64,000 nt of DNA. It comes from Duganella sp. BJB476 (lineage in GTDB: Bacteria > Pseudomonadota > Gammaproteobacteria > Burkholderiales > Burkholderiaceae_D). The notes beneath the pieces were generated by a model, which saw only the letters and a list, made by a program, of their open reading frames with translations, made no database searches and was not told where the DNA came from. Below, in pieces: positions 37,591 to 45,005 of this stretch (position 1 is its first letter; every line of letters starts with the position of its first letter). Where the stretch lies: the NCBI RefSeq assembly GCF_003416895.1, contig NZ_QVIO01000001.1:124001-188000 (forward strand), written 5' to 3'. A program made the translations under genes and the position numbers.

Positions 37591-37604
37591 TAAGGAGCCA
37601 TGCG

Positions 37605-38393
37605 ATGCGCCAGCGGATCCTCTGGCCGGCGGTGATGCCGGCTTTGCTGTCCACCTCATTCTATTGCGTCGCGCAGGCGCCGCAGCCTGCCACGCCCAAG
37701 CCGGGGCAGATACTGGTCAGCGGCGCCGTGCCCGACGAGGCGAGCAAGGCCGCCATGCTCCAGCACCTGCGCGATCTGTACGGCGCTGATCGGGTGGTCG
37801 ACCAGATCGCGATCTCGCCGGTGTCGCTGCCGCCCAATTGGAACGGCTACGTGCAGAAGCTGATCCAGCCGAACCTGAAGCTGATCAGCAAGGGCGAGTT
37901 GAAAATCGACGGCACCAACGTCACCGTGCGCGGCGAGGTGGCCAACGAGGCGCAGCGCCAGCAGATCGCCAGCGACATCGCCACCAGCCTTAATCCCAGC
38001 TACACGGTCAACAACGGCTTGCGCGTCAGCGCGGCGGAGCAGAACCTGCTGGATGAAACGCTGGCCAAGCGCATCATCGAATTCGAGAGCGGCAAGGCGA
38101 CGCTGACCGCGTCCGGCAAGGGCATCCTGGACGAGATGGCGGCCGCGCTGCAAAAGGTCAAGGGCAAGAAGGTGGAGGTGATCGGCCACACCGACAACAT
38201 CGGCCTGCGGGAGAGTAACCTCGCGCTCAGCCAGGCGCGCGCCGAAGCCGTGCGCACCTACCTCGCCGACAAGGGGATTCCGGCGGAGATGGTCATGGTG
38301 TCGGGGCAGGGGCCGGACCGCCCTGTGGCCGAGAACAGCAACGCGGAAGGACGCGCGCGCAATCGGCGCATCGAGTTCCGCGTTGCTCAGTGA
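37605..38393 (+). CDS. OmpA-family protein with BON-like region (TagL-like, T6SS-associated)
   Basis: This 262-aa protein has an N-terminal signal-like segment and two BON-like stretches (SKAAMLQHLRDLYGADRVVDQI; NEAQRQQIASDIATSLN). A C-terminal OmpA peptidoglycan-binding domain follows (VEVIGHTDNIGLRESNLALSQARAEAV; GRARNRRIEFRV). Since TssL here lacks an OmpA domain, this separate protein probably anchors the T6SS membrane complex to peptidoglycan. It follows tagF by 14 bases with AAGGAG upstream and converges on tssL. Confidence 0.88.
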   Translation: MRQRILWPAVMPALLSTSFYCVAQAPQPATPKPGQILVSGAVPDEASKAAMLQHLRDLYGADRVVDQIAISPVSLPPNWNGYVQKLIQPNLKLISKGELKIDGTNVTVRGEVANEAQRQQIASDIATSLNPSYTVNNGLRVSAAEQNLLDETLAKRIIEFESGKATLTASGKGILDEMAAALQKVKGKKVEVIGHTDNIGLRESNLALSQARAEAVRTYLADKGIPAEMVMVSGQGPDRPVAENSNAEGRARNRRIEFRVAQ

Positions 38394-38396
38394 AGT

Positions 38397-39179
38397 TCAA
38401 GGCAGGGTGATCGTCACGTAGGCCGGGCGAGGCGCCAGTTTCACCAGGTCGCTGTAGCCGGCCAGCGTGTTCTGCGTCGAATGCGACAGCGACGACGACA
38501 GCCCGATGTAGGCGCTCAATCCGATCAGCGCGAACACTGCGGACATGGCCCACAGCGGCGTATTGCTGCGCAGCTTGTGGACGATTTGGTCCGGCCGTTC
38601 GGCCTGCGGCGCGAAGCCCTTGCTCTTGCCCTGAATGTGGGCGATCTCGTCGCCGACCCGCGCCGTCATGTAGGCCAGTTTGTCGCCGGAATCCAGCGCG
38701 TACTTGCCGCGAAAGCCGATCAGCAGGCACATATGGAACACCTGGAGCGCAGGCAGGCGCGCACCGCCGCCGCTGCGCAAGGCTTCGAGACGGTCGAAGA
38801 AGTGTTCGCCGGCCAGCTGGTCGCCAAAGATCACCAGTTGCAGCGGGCGCCGCTCCCAGGCGACGCGGATCGGGAAGGACGACGACAGAATGATCTCGTC
38901 CAGCGCCGCGCAGAAGGCGTACTTGGCGGCGTCGATGTCCTCGCCCTGGGCGCGCAGCTTGCGTGCTTCGCGGTCGAATTCCGCCAGGTAGGCGGTGACG
39001 GTGTCGAGGAAGTGCGCCTCTCCCGGCGGCACGCTGCCGTTCTTCAGCATGAACAGCAGGTAGAAGCCTTCCTGTAGCAAGTCCACCAGCGTATGTACAT
39101 GGCCATAGCCAGGCTGCTGCTGGCGGCGCTGGCCGCCCATCAGCGTCGGAATGGCGCGGCGTTCGACCGGGGGCGTCAT
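38397..39179 (-). CDS. tssL: T6SS membrane-complex protein TssL (DotU family)
   Basis: TssL is a tail-anchored inner-membrane protein whose cytoplasmic DotU domain links TssM to the baseplate. The 260-aa protein has the DotU hallmarks (TLVDLLQEGFYLLFML; YAFCAALDEIILSSSF; LPALQVFHMCLLIGFRGKY) and one C-terminal membrane helix (PLWAMSAVFALIGLSAYIGL) at about 208-227. There is no OmpA extension. Its start overlaps the tssK stop, so it is translated with tssK. The minus-strand order tssJ-tssK-tssL is opposite to tssM, which converges from the other side. Confidence 0.96.
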   Translation of the reverse strand: MTPPVERRAIPTLMGGQRRQQQPGYGHVHTLVDLLQEGFYLLFMLKNGSVPPGEAHFLDTVTAYLAEFDREARKLRAQGEDIDAAKYAFCAALDEIILSSSFPIRVAWERRPLQLVIFGDQLAGEHFFDRLEALRSGGGARLPALQVFHMCLLIGFRGKYALDSGDKLAYMTARVGDEIAHIQGKSKGFAPQAERPDQIVHKLRSNTPLWAMSAVFALIGLSAYIGLSSSLSHSTQNTLAGYSDLVKLAPRPAYVTITLP

Positions 39180-40519
39180 GCTGTCACCGCGATCAGGCCG
39201 AGGCGCAGGTCGCGTATGCCTGCCGGGACGTAGATCGAAATCGACTGCGCCTTCAACATCTGCTCATACAGCATGCCTTTGCCCTCCAAAGCGAAGTAGT
39301 GGGTGTCCGGCTGCACCGGAATCGCTGCGGGGACTTGTGGCGCATGGGTGATTTTCACGCCGGGCATGGCGGACAGCACGCATTTCTCCACGTCGTCCGG
39401 CGCACCGACCTTGACGCGCAGTGGGACGATTTCCACCAGCTCCAGTGCCGACAGCGACGCGCTGACGGCCAGGTACAGCGTGGTGCGCTGGTCGATCTTG
39501 CCGGAATCGAGCTTGCCCAGGTGGTAGCTGGGTTTGTCCTCCGTCAGCGCGATCGAGAAGTATTTGGTCGAGATGACCGTGTCCAGCAAATCGCGGATGA
39601 TGTGATCGAGGCCGGAGAAGCACTGCGCCAGGTCGTCGTGCCGATAGCTGGGCAGGTGCGTCAACGAGTACTGTTTGGAGTAGGTCATCATGGCGCCGGC
39701 CAGTGCGAGCAGCGCTTCGAACAGCCGCTCGGGATGCAGGTCGGGATTGCGGACGTAGTGCATCAGCGCCGCAGCGGAGGTGCTGACCGTGTGCAGCAGC
39801 CAGAAGGATGAAACGTCGCCCGAGCGGAACTCGATCACGTTGCGGCTAGGCTCGCGCATGTGGCCTTGCAGCGATTGCACCTTGGCCTGCAAGGCGTCCA
39901 TCAACCGGTCCAGCAGCGCCTTCAGACCCGGTGCGCTGGCGATCGACACCGCCGGTGGAATGAACTGTGGGTCCGGCTCGAAGCCGCCGGTGACCACGCG
40001 CCGCAGGCGGATCGCCGGAATGCAGTCGAAGGCGCCCAGTGGTTCCTGGTCCGACACCAGCCGCGCGGATTTTTTCAGATAGCTGACGTCCGTGCCGACA
40101 GCCTGTGTGTACAGGTCCGCCGTTTCGCGCGTGGTCTGGCGGTAGCGCGCGCCGTTTTGCTGCTCCTCGGTCGCGGCGTTGCCGCCGCCGGGCGACAGTG
40201 TGGGCAGTGCGATGTAGAAGGTCAGCTCCTGCAAGGTCGTCGGCAGCATGGACAGATCGATGGCCACGGGCAGGGGATCGCTGGCCGGCGCATCGACGAT
40301 TTCGCCGTCGTGGAAAATCGCCGACAGCGACTGCAAGCGCAGGCGCTCGGTCTTCAGCGCATCCAGGTCCCACTCGATTTTGCGCACGCCCCACAGATAG
40401 GGATGCAGCGCATGGGCGGTCTGCTGCAATCGGGCTTCGTGATACTGGTCCTGCTGCTGGAAGTGCTGCGGCCGCAGGAACAAGCCCTCACCCCAAAGAA
40501 CTTTGGACGGAATACTCAT
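39176..40519 (-). CDS. tssK: T6SS baseplate protein TssK
   Basis: TssK forms trimers that connect the baseplate to the TssLM membrane complex. The 447-aa protein starts with the family signature VLWGEGLFLRPQHFQQQD and has the usual length. The start is the ATG behind GGAGACAGC; an upstream extension in frame lacks a ribosome site. Overlap of its stop with the tssL start (ATGA) shows tight coupling. Confidence 0.96.
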   Translation of the reverse strand: MSIPSKVLWGEGLFLRPQHFQQQDQYHEARLQQTAHALHPYLWGVRKIEWDLDALKTERLRLQSLSAIFHDGEIVDAPASDPLPVAIDLSMLPTTLQELTFYIALPTLSPGGGNAATEEQQNGARYRQTTRETADLYTQAVGTDVSYLKKSARLVSDQEPLGAFDCIPAIRLRRVVTGGFEPDPQFIPPAVSIASAPGLKALLDRLMDALQAKVQSLQGHMREPSRNVIEFRSGDVSSFWLLHTVSTSAAALMHYVRNPDLHPERLFEALLALAGAMMTYSKQYSLTHLPSYRHDDLAQCFSGLDHIIRDLLDTVISTKYFSIALTEDKPSYHLGKLDSGKIDQRTTLYLAVSASLSALELVEIVPLRVKVGAPDDVEKCVLSAMPGVKITHAPQVPAAIPVQPDTHYFALEGKGMLYEQMLKAQSISIYVPAGIRDLRLGLIAVTA

Positions 40520-40532
40520 GCTGTCTCCAATC

Positions 40533-41108
40533 TTATTGACAACGGACAGAGGCCAACGGCTTGCCGGCCTCGCTGGAAGCTGCCGCACCGTCGCCCACGC
40601 TCATCGCACAGGCATGCAGGCCGACAGTGATGCCGGATTTTTCCGCGTCGCCGGCGGCGAAAGCCAGCCGCCAGCGTTGTTCGGCGGGTGAACGGAACAG
40701 CGCAACCACGCCGATGAAGTAGGCCTCGCGCGTGACCTTCTCGACGATCTCATAACGCTGGCCGGGGATCAGCATCACCTCCTTGACCTCCAGCAGATCG
40801 TTGCCGAGCAATTCGCGTTCTCCTTGAGCGCTGAGGAAACCGTTGAGCGGCATCTGCTGAAACGCTGCCGTTTGCCGCAATTTATAGATCCGCGCCGCCA
40901 GCGCCAACGGCTGGGAACCCGCGCCGGCATTGAGGTTCTGGCTCGCATGCAAACGGATCGCGACGCTGCGCGGCGGCTTTTGCGCATCCGGCAGCTCGGG
41001 CGGTTTGCGGATGCCGGCCATCTCCATCGCCGCGCTGGCGATGGACCCTGCGGCGCAGCCCTGCAACGCCAGCAACCCTGCGATCACGATAGTTTTCTGG
41101 GCATTCAT
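40533..41108 (-). CDS. tssJ: T6SS outer-membrane lipoprotein TssJ
   Basis: TssJ anchors the T6SS membrane complex in the outer membrane by binding TssM. The 191-aa protein has a lipoprotein signal with lipobox LQGC (Cys near 18) and a transthyretin-like beta-sandwich (SVAIRLHASQNLNAG; PLALAARIYKLRQTAAFQQ; YFIGVVALFRSPAEQRWRLAF). The start is the ATG behind GGAGAAAAT. It is the first gene of the minus-strand tssJKL unit, divergent from the TPR-lipoprotein/tssB side, with a promoter gap of about 165 bases between. Confidence 0.94.
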   Translation of the reverse strand: MNAQKTIVIAGLLALQGCAAGSIASAAMEMAGIRKPPELPDAQKPPRSVAIRLHASQNLNAGAGSQPLALAARIYKLRQTAAFQQMPLNGFLSAQGERELLGNDLLEVKEVMLIPGQRYEIVEKVTREAYFIGVVALFRSPAEQRWRLAFAAGDAEKSGITVGLHACAMSVGDGAAASSEAGKPLASVRCQ

Positions 41109-41274
41109 ATTTTCTCCAAGCGGTTCAGCCATTAGAGCGAAAGGCGCGCCGCTGAAAGTTGAGGCTGCGCAAGCTAAGCCAAGAAGAAACAGTCATTGAG
41201 TAAGCGCAATGGTGGACACAAGCATTCGGGAATAATGGGACCCTTCATGACCGCATACGCAAGAGGAGAACTTG

Positions 41275-41880
41275 ATGATCACTCCAAGAACGTGGTTGCC
41301 CTGCATGGCGAGCTTGTTGTTGCTGTCGGCTTGTGCGACGGACGGCGACTCGGTCCGCAGCGACAAGCTGCAAGCGTCGACGCTGGAGCATGCGCTGGCC
41401 GAAGCGGATACCGCCCTGGCGTCCGGCCAGAGCGACAAGGCCCAAAGTATCCTGAAGGGCGCGGCGACCAGCTACCCGGCCGACAAGACGCCCTGGCTGC
41501 ATATGGCGCAGATCAAATTCGACCGCGCCAGCTATGGCGAAGCGATCATGAATGCGCTGGAGGCCTTGCAGCGCGATCCCAACGACAAACTCGGTAACAG
41601 CATCGTCGCCGTCAGCGGCCTGCGCCTGTCGACCAAGGCGCTGGCGGACCTGAGCCAGCAGAACAATCTCAGCGGATCGTTGCGCTCCGAAGCGCAGGAC
41701 CTGGCCAAGCTGCTGCGTAGCAGCCTTGGGGAGGACGTGTTGGTGCCCACTTCGAACAACTCACGCAAGGCAGTTCCTGCGGCAGCTTTCGGCAAGAAGA
41801 CTGCCGTCGCGCCGGCGGCGCCGCAGCCCAAGGCGAGCAACCAATCCAACAGTAGCGACCCTTTCGGCGGCTTGAAGTAA
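41275..41880 (+). CDS. TPR-like lipoprotein of the T6SS cluster
   Basis: This 201-aa protein starts at the ATG behind AGAGGAGAACTTG and has a lipoprotein signal (LLLLSACATDG, Cys near 20). The middle is helical with TPR-like repeats (LAEADTALASGQSDKAQSIL; ASYGEAIMNALEALQRDPNDK). A Pro/Ala-rich tail ends the protein. It leads the tssBC-hcp-tssE-clpV-tssA unit, so it is presumably an accessory of the secretion system. I do not know a named function. Confidence 0.75.
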   Translation: MITPRTWLPCMASLLLLSACATDGDSVRSDKLQASTLEHALAEADTALASGQSDKAQSILKGAATSYPADKTPWLHMAQIKFDRASYGEAIMNALEALQRDPNDKLGNSIVAVSGLRLSTKALADLSQQNNLSGSLRSEAQDLAKLLRSSLGEDVLVPTSNNSRKAVPAAAFGKKTAVAPAAPQPKASNQSNSSDPFGGLK

Positions 41881-41917
41881 GTCCGTCGCCCGCGTTTTCC
41901 TTTTCGATGGAGTGTGT

Positions 41918-42418
41918 ATGGCTAACGGAGACAGTGTACAAAAGCGCCTGACCAAGGTGCGTCCGCCACGGGTGCAGATGACATATGACGTGGAGATCGG
42001 CGATGCGATGGAAAACAAGGAGCTGCCATTTGTGGTCGGCGTGGTCGGTGATTTCGGCGGCAATTCGGACGTGGAAAAAAAGCGCCTGAAGGACCGAAAA
42101 TTCGTCAGCATCGATAGCGGGAATTTCGACGAAGTGCTGAGCGGCGTTGAACCTGTGGCGCGCTTCCAGGTACCCAATCAGCTCAGTGGCGACGACACCA
42201 GCTTCAACGTGGAGCTGCGCTTCAAGGCGATGTCGGATTTTCGTCCGGAGTCAGTGGTGCAGCAGGTCGAGCCGCTCAACAAGCTGCTGGAAGCGCGCAG
42301 CAAGCTGGCCGACCTTCGCAACAAACTGGCCGGCAACGACAAGCTGGAAGACATCCTGAGCGACGTCCTGACCAACACCGACAAGCTGGCTAGCTTGAAA
42401 TCCGCCAAGGGAGGCTGA
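41918..42418 (+). CDS. tssB: T6SS contractile sheath small subunit TssB
   Basis: TssB (VipA/ImpB) pairs with TssC to form the contractile sheath. The 166-aa protein has the canonical N-terminus (KRLTKVRPPRVQMTYDVEIG) and LPFVVGVVGDFGG, then KDRKFVSIDSGNFDEVL. Start is the ATG behind GATGGAG. The stop is 1 base before the tssC start, as expected for co-translated sheath subunits. Confidence 0.97.
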   Translation: MANGDSVQKRLTKVRPPRVQMTYDVEIGDAMENKELPFVVGVVGDFGGNSDVEKKRLKDRKFVSIDSGNFDEVLSGVEPVARFQVPNQLSGDDTSFNVELRFKAMSDFRPESVVQQVEPLNKLLEARSKLADLRNKLAGNDKLEDILSDVLTNTDKLASLKSAKGG

Positions 42419-42419
42419 C

Positions 42420-43907
42420 ATGTCCGCACAAATGAACCCGATGCAGGAGGCCGCGCCGGCGGCGGAAGGCGCCAGCCTGCTGGACCAGATCGTCGAGCAG
42501 AGCAAAGTGGCCAAGTCCAATGTGGAGCATGCGCGCGCCAAGGACATCATCTCGGAACTGGTTAGCCAGGTACTGGATGGAACGGTGGTCGTGTCTAATA
42601 ATCTGTCGGCCACGCTGGATGCGCGCGTGGCGGAACTGGACCGCCTGATTTCCAGCCAGCTGAGCGCCATCATGCACGCACCGGCTTTCCAGAAGCTGGA
42701 GCAAAGCTGGACCGGCCTGCATTACCTGGTCAAGAACTCCGCCACTGGCCAGGGCCTGAAGATCCGCATGCTCAACGCCACCAAGCGCGAGCTGGTGAAG
42801 GACTTCCAGTCGGCGCTGGAGTTCGACCAGAGTTCGATGTTCAAGAAGGTCTACGAAGAAGAATTCGGCACCTTCGGCGGTGCGCCCTATGCGGCGCTGC
42901 TGGGGGACTTCGAGATCTCGCGCCAGCCCGAGGACATGTATTTCATCGAGCAGATGTCGCACGTCGCCGCCGCCTCGCATGCGCCCTTCATCGCCTCGGC
43001 CGCGCCGGAGCTGTTTGGCCTGGAGAGTTACGGCGACCTGGCCAAGCCGCGCGATCTGTCCAAGGTGTTCGACACCGTGGAATACGCCAAGTGGAAGGCC
43101 TTCCGCGAATCGGAAGACTCGCGCTATGTCGGCCTGGCGTTGCCGCGCTTCCTGGGCCGCCTGCCATTCAACCCGGTCGACGGTACCACGGTCGAGGGCT
43201 TCAACTTCGTCGAGGAGGTGGACGGCACCGACCATCAGAAGTACTTGTGGTGTAACGCCGCCTACGCCTTTGGCGCGAAGCTGACCAAGGCCTTCGACGA
43301 TTTCGGCTGGTGCGCGGCGATCCGCGGCGTCGAAGGCGGCGGCCTGGTGGACGACCTGCCCACCCACACCTTCAAAACCGACGAGGGTGAAGTCGCGCTC
43401 AAATGCCCGACCGAAGTCGCCATCACGGACCGCCGTGAAAAGGAACTGAGCGACCTCGGTTTCATCTCGCTGGTCCACTGCAAGAACACGGCCTATGCAG
43501 CCTTCTTCGGCGCGCAGTCGGCGCAGAAGGCCAAGAAGTACAACTCCGAAGCGGCCAACGCCAATGCCGTGCTGTCGTCCCAGCTGCAATACATCTTCGC
43601 CGTCTCGCGCATCGCGCACTACATGAAGGCCATGATGCGCGACAAGATCGGCAGCTTCGCCGCAGCCTCCAACGTCGAGGACTTCCTCAACCGCTGGCTG
43701 ATGAAATACGTCCTGCTGGACGATAACGCCAGCCAGGAGCAGAAGGCCCAGTTCCCGCTGCGCGAAGCGTCGGTGCAGGTGCACGAGGTGGCGGGGCGGC
43801 CGGGCGTGTACCGCGCCGTGTCCTTCCTGCGGCCGCATTTCCAGCTGGACGAACTGTCCGTTTCCCTCCGTCTGGTCGCGGAGCTGCCGCAGTCGACCAA
43901 CAACTGA
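42420..43907 (+). CDS. tssC: T6SS contractile sheath large subunit TssC
   Basis: TssC (VipB/ImpC), 495 aa, forms the sheath with TssB and carries the ClpV recognition helix near its N-terminus. Family motifs are plain: ISSQLSAIMHAPAFQKLEQSW, GLHYLVKNS, LALPRFLGRLPF, WCNAAYAFGAKL. The length is normal. It precedes hcp by 31 bases. Confidence 0.98.
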   Translation: MSAQMNPMQEAAPAAEGASLLDQIVEQSKVAKSNVEHARAKDIISELVSQVLDGTVVVSNNLSATLDARVAELDRLISSQLSAIMHAPAFQKLEQSWTGLHYLVKNSATGQGLKIRMLNATKRELVKDFQSALEFDQSSMFKKVYEEEFGTFGGAPYAALLGDFEISRQPEDMYFIEQMSHVAAASHAPFIASAAPELFGLESYGDLAKPRDLSKVFDTVEYAKWKAFRESEDSRYVGLALPRFLGRLPFNPVDGTTVEGFNFVEEVDGTDHQKYLWCNAAYAFGAKLTKAFDDFGWCAAIRGVEGGGLVDDLPTHTFKTDEGEVALKCPTEVAITDRREKELSDLGFISLVHCKNTAYAAFFGAQSAQKAKKYNSEAANANAVLSSQLQYIFAVSRIAHYMKAMMRDKIGSFAAASNVEDFLNRWLMKYVLLDDNASQEQKAQFPLREASVQVHEVAGRPGVYRAVSFLRPHFQLDELSVSLRLVAELPQSTNN

Positions 43908-43938
43908 TGTTCACTATAACCTGAGACAGGAGCATGCA

Positions 43939-44430
43939 ATGGCAATCGACGTCTATCTGTACATTGATGGTATCAAGGGCGAATCCAACGACGACCGGCA
44001 CAAGGACTGGATCGAATGCAAATCGGTCAGCTTCGGCGTGGAGCAGCCGAAATCGGCTACCGCTTCCACCGGCGGCGGCCACACGGCGGAGCGCTGCGAG
44101 CATCGCGACATCGTGCTGTCCAAGCTGGCCGACTTGTCCTCGCCGATCTTGCTGCAAACCTGCTCGGCGGGCCGCACCATCCCCAAGGCCAAGTTCGAGT
44201 TCATGCGCGCCGACGCCCAGGGCGAACGCGTGAAGTACTTCGAGATCGAAATCGAAAATGTGCTGATCGGCGCCGTCTCGCCGTCCGTTGAGGAAGGCGA
44301 CATCCTGACCGAAGACGTGGCGCTGAAATTCTCGAAGGTCAAGTGGAAATACACGCAACAGAAAATTAGCGGTGGCGCCGGCGGCAATACCTCCGGCGGC
44401 TGGGACCTGGCCAGCAACCGCATCGTCTGA
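43939..44430 (+). CDS. hcp: T6SS tube protein Hcp (TssD)
   Basis: Hcp hexamers stack to form the inner tube and can carry effectors. The 163-aa protein matches the family (AIDVYLYIDGIKGESND; KDWIECKSVSFGVEQP; LLQTCSAGRTIPKAKFEFMR; VKYFEIEIENVLIGAVSPS). An AGGAG ribosome site precedes it. A strong hairpin terminator follows, which would raise Hcp over downstream genes. No effector extension is present. Confidence 0.97.
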   Translation: MAIDVYLYIDGIKGESNDDRHKDWIECKSVSFGVEQPKSATASTGGGHTAERCEHRDIVLSKLADLSSPILLQTCSAGRTIPKAKFEFMRADAQGERVKYFEIEIENVLIGAVSPSVEEGDILTEDVALKFSKVKWKYTQQKISGGAGGNTSGGWDLASNRIV

Positions 44431-44488
44431 ACCTTGTTCCCCTGCGCCCGCAGCGGATCGTGCGGATCCGTCGTGGTGCGCGTTTTAT

Positions 44489-44518
44489 GGCCAGGCCGGC
44501 CTGGCCTGGCCTTTTTTT
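44489..44518 (+). terminator. Terminator between hcp and tssE
   Basis: GGCCAGGCCGGCCTGGCC (44489-44506) is a perfect palindrome followed by TGGCC and seven T. It lies in the 99-base gap after hcp within the otherwise collinear tss genes, so it is probably a partial attenuator of tssE-clpV-tssA. Confidence 0.75.
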
Positions 44519-44529
44519 GAAAGCATGCG

Positions 44530-45003
44530 ATGAATGGCTTTACTCCCGGCCTGTTCGACCGTTTGCTGGACCCTCAGGGCGGCCATGCCCGCAACGGCGC
44601 GGGCCTGTCGCTGGAGCAGTGGAAGGACGCCGTGGCGCGCGACCTCGAGGACCTGCTCAACACCCGCTGCGCGCTATCGGAAGAGCTGCTGAATGCCTAT
44701 CCCGAGTGCGCCGGCTCCATCGTCAACTACGGGCTGATCGACTTTGCCGGCATGTGCCTGAGCAGCAGCGAGGACCGGGCCCGCATCTGCGCCTGCCTCA
44801 AGGCCGCCATCGAACGACATGAATCCCGGCTGCGCAATGTGCAGGCGCGCCTGGAGCGCGAGATCGGCTCGATCAACCGCGTCAGCTTCGCCATCAGCGC
44901 AACGCTGGCTGGATTGCCGATGCGCGAGGCGGTCAATTTCGACGCCGTCCTGCAACCCTCATCGCTGCACTATTCAATCAATCGCAGCACCCGCGGAGCG
45001 TGA
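44530..45003 (+). CDS. tssE: T6SS baseplate subunit TssE (gp25-like)
   Basis: TssE is the gp25-like wedge protein that starts sheath polymerisation. The 157-aa protein shows the family opening GLFDRLLDP, then LLNTRCALSEELLNAYPECAGSIVNYGLIDFAG, and IGSINRVSFAISATL near the end. It is followed immediately by clpV, not by tssF and tssG as is common. Confidence 0.92.
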   Translation: MNGFTPGLFDRLLDPQGGHARNGAGLSLEQWKDAVARDLEDLLNTRCALSEELLNAYPECAGSIVNYGLIDFAGMCLSSSEDRARICACLKAAIERHESRLRNVQARLEREIGSINRVSFAISATLAGLPMREAVNFDAVLQPSSLHYSINRSTRGA

Positions 45004-45005
45004 GC

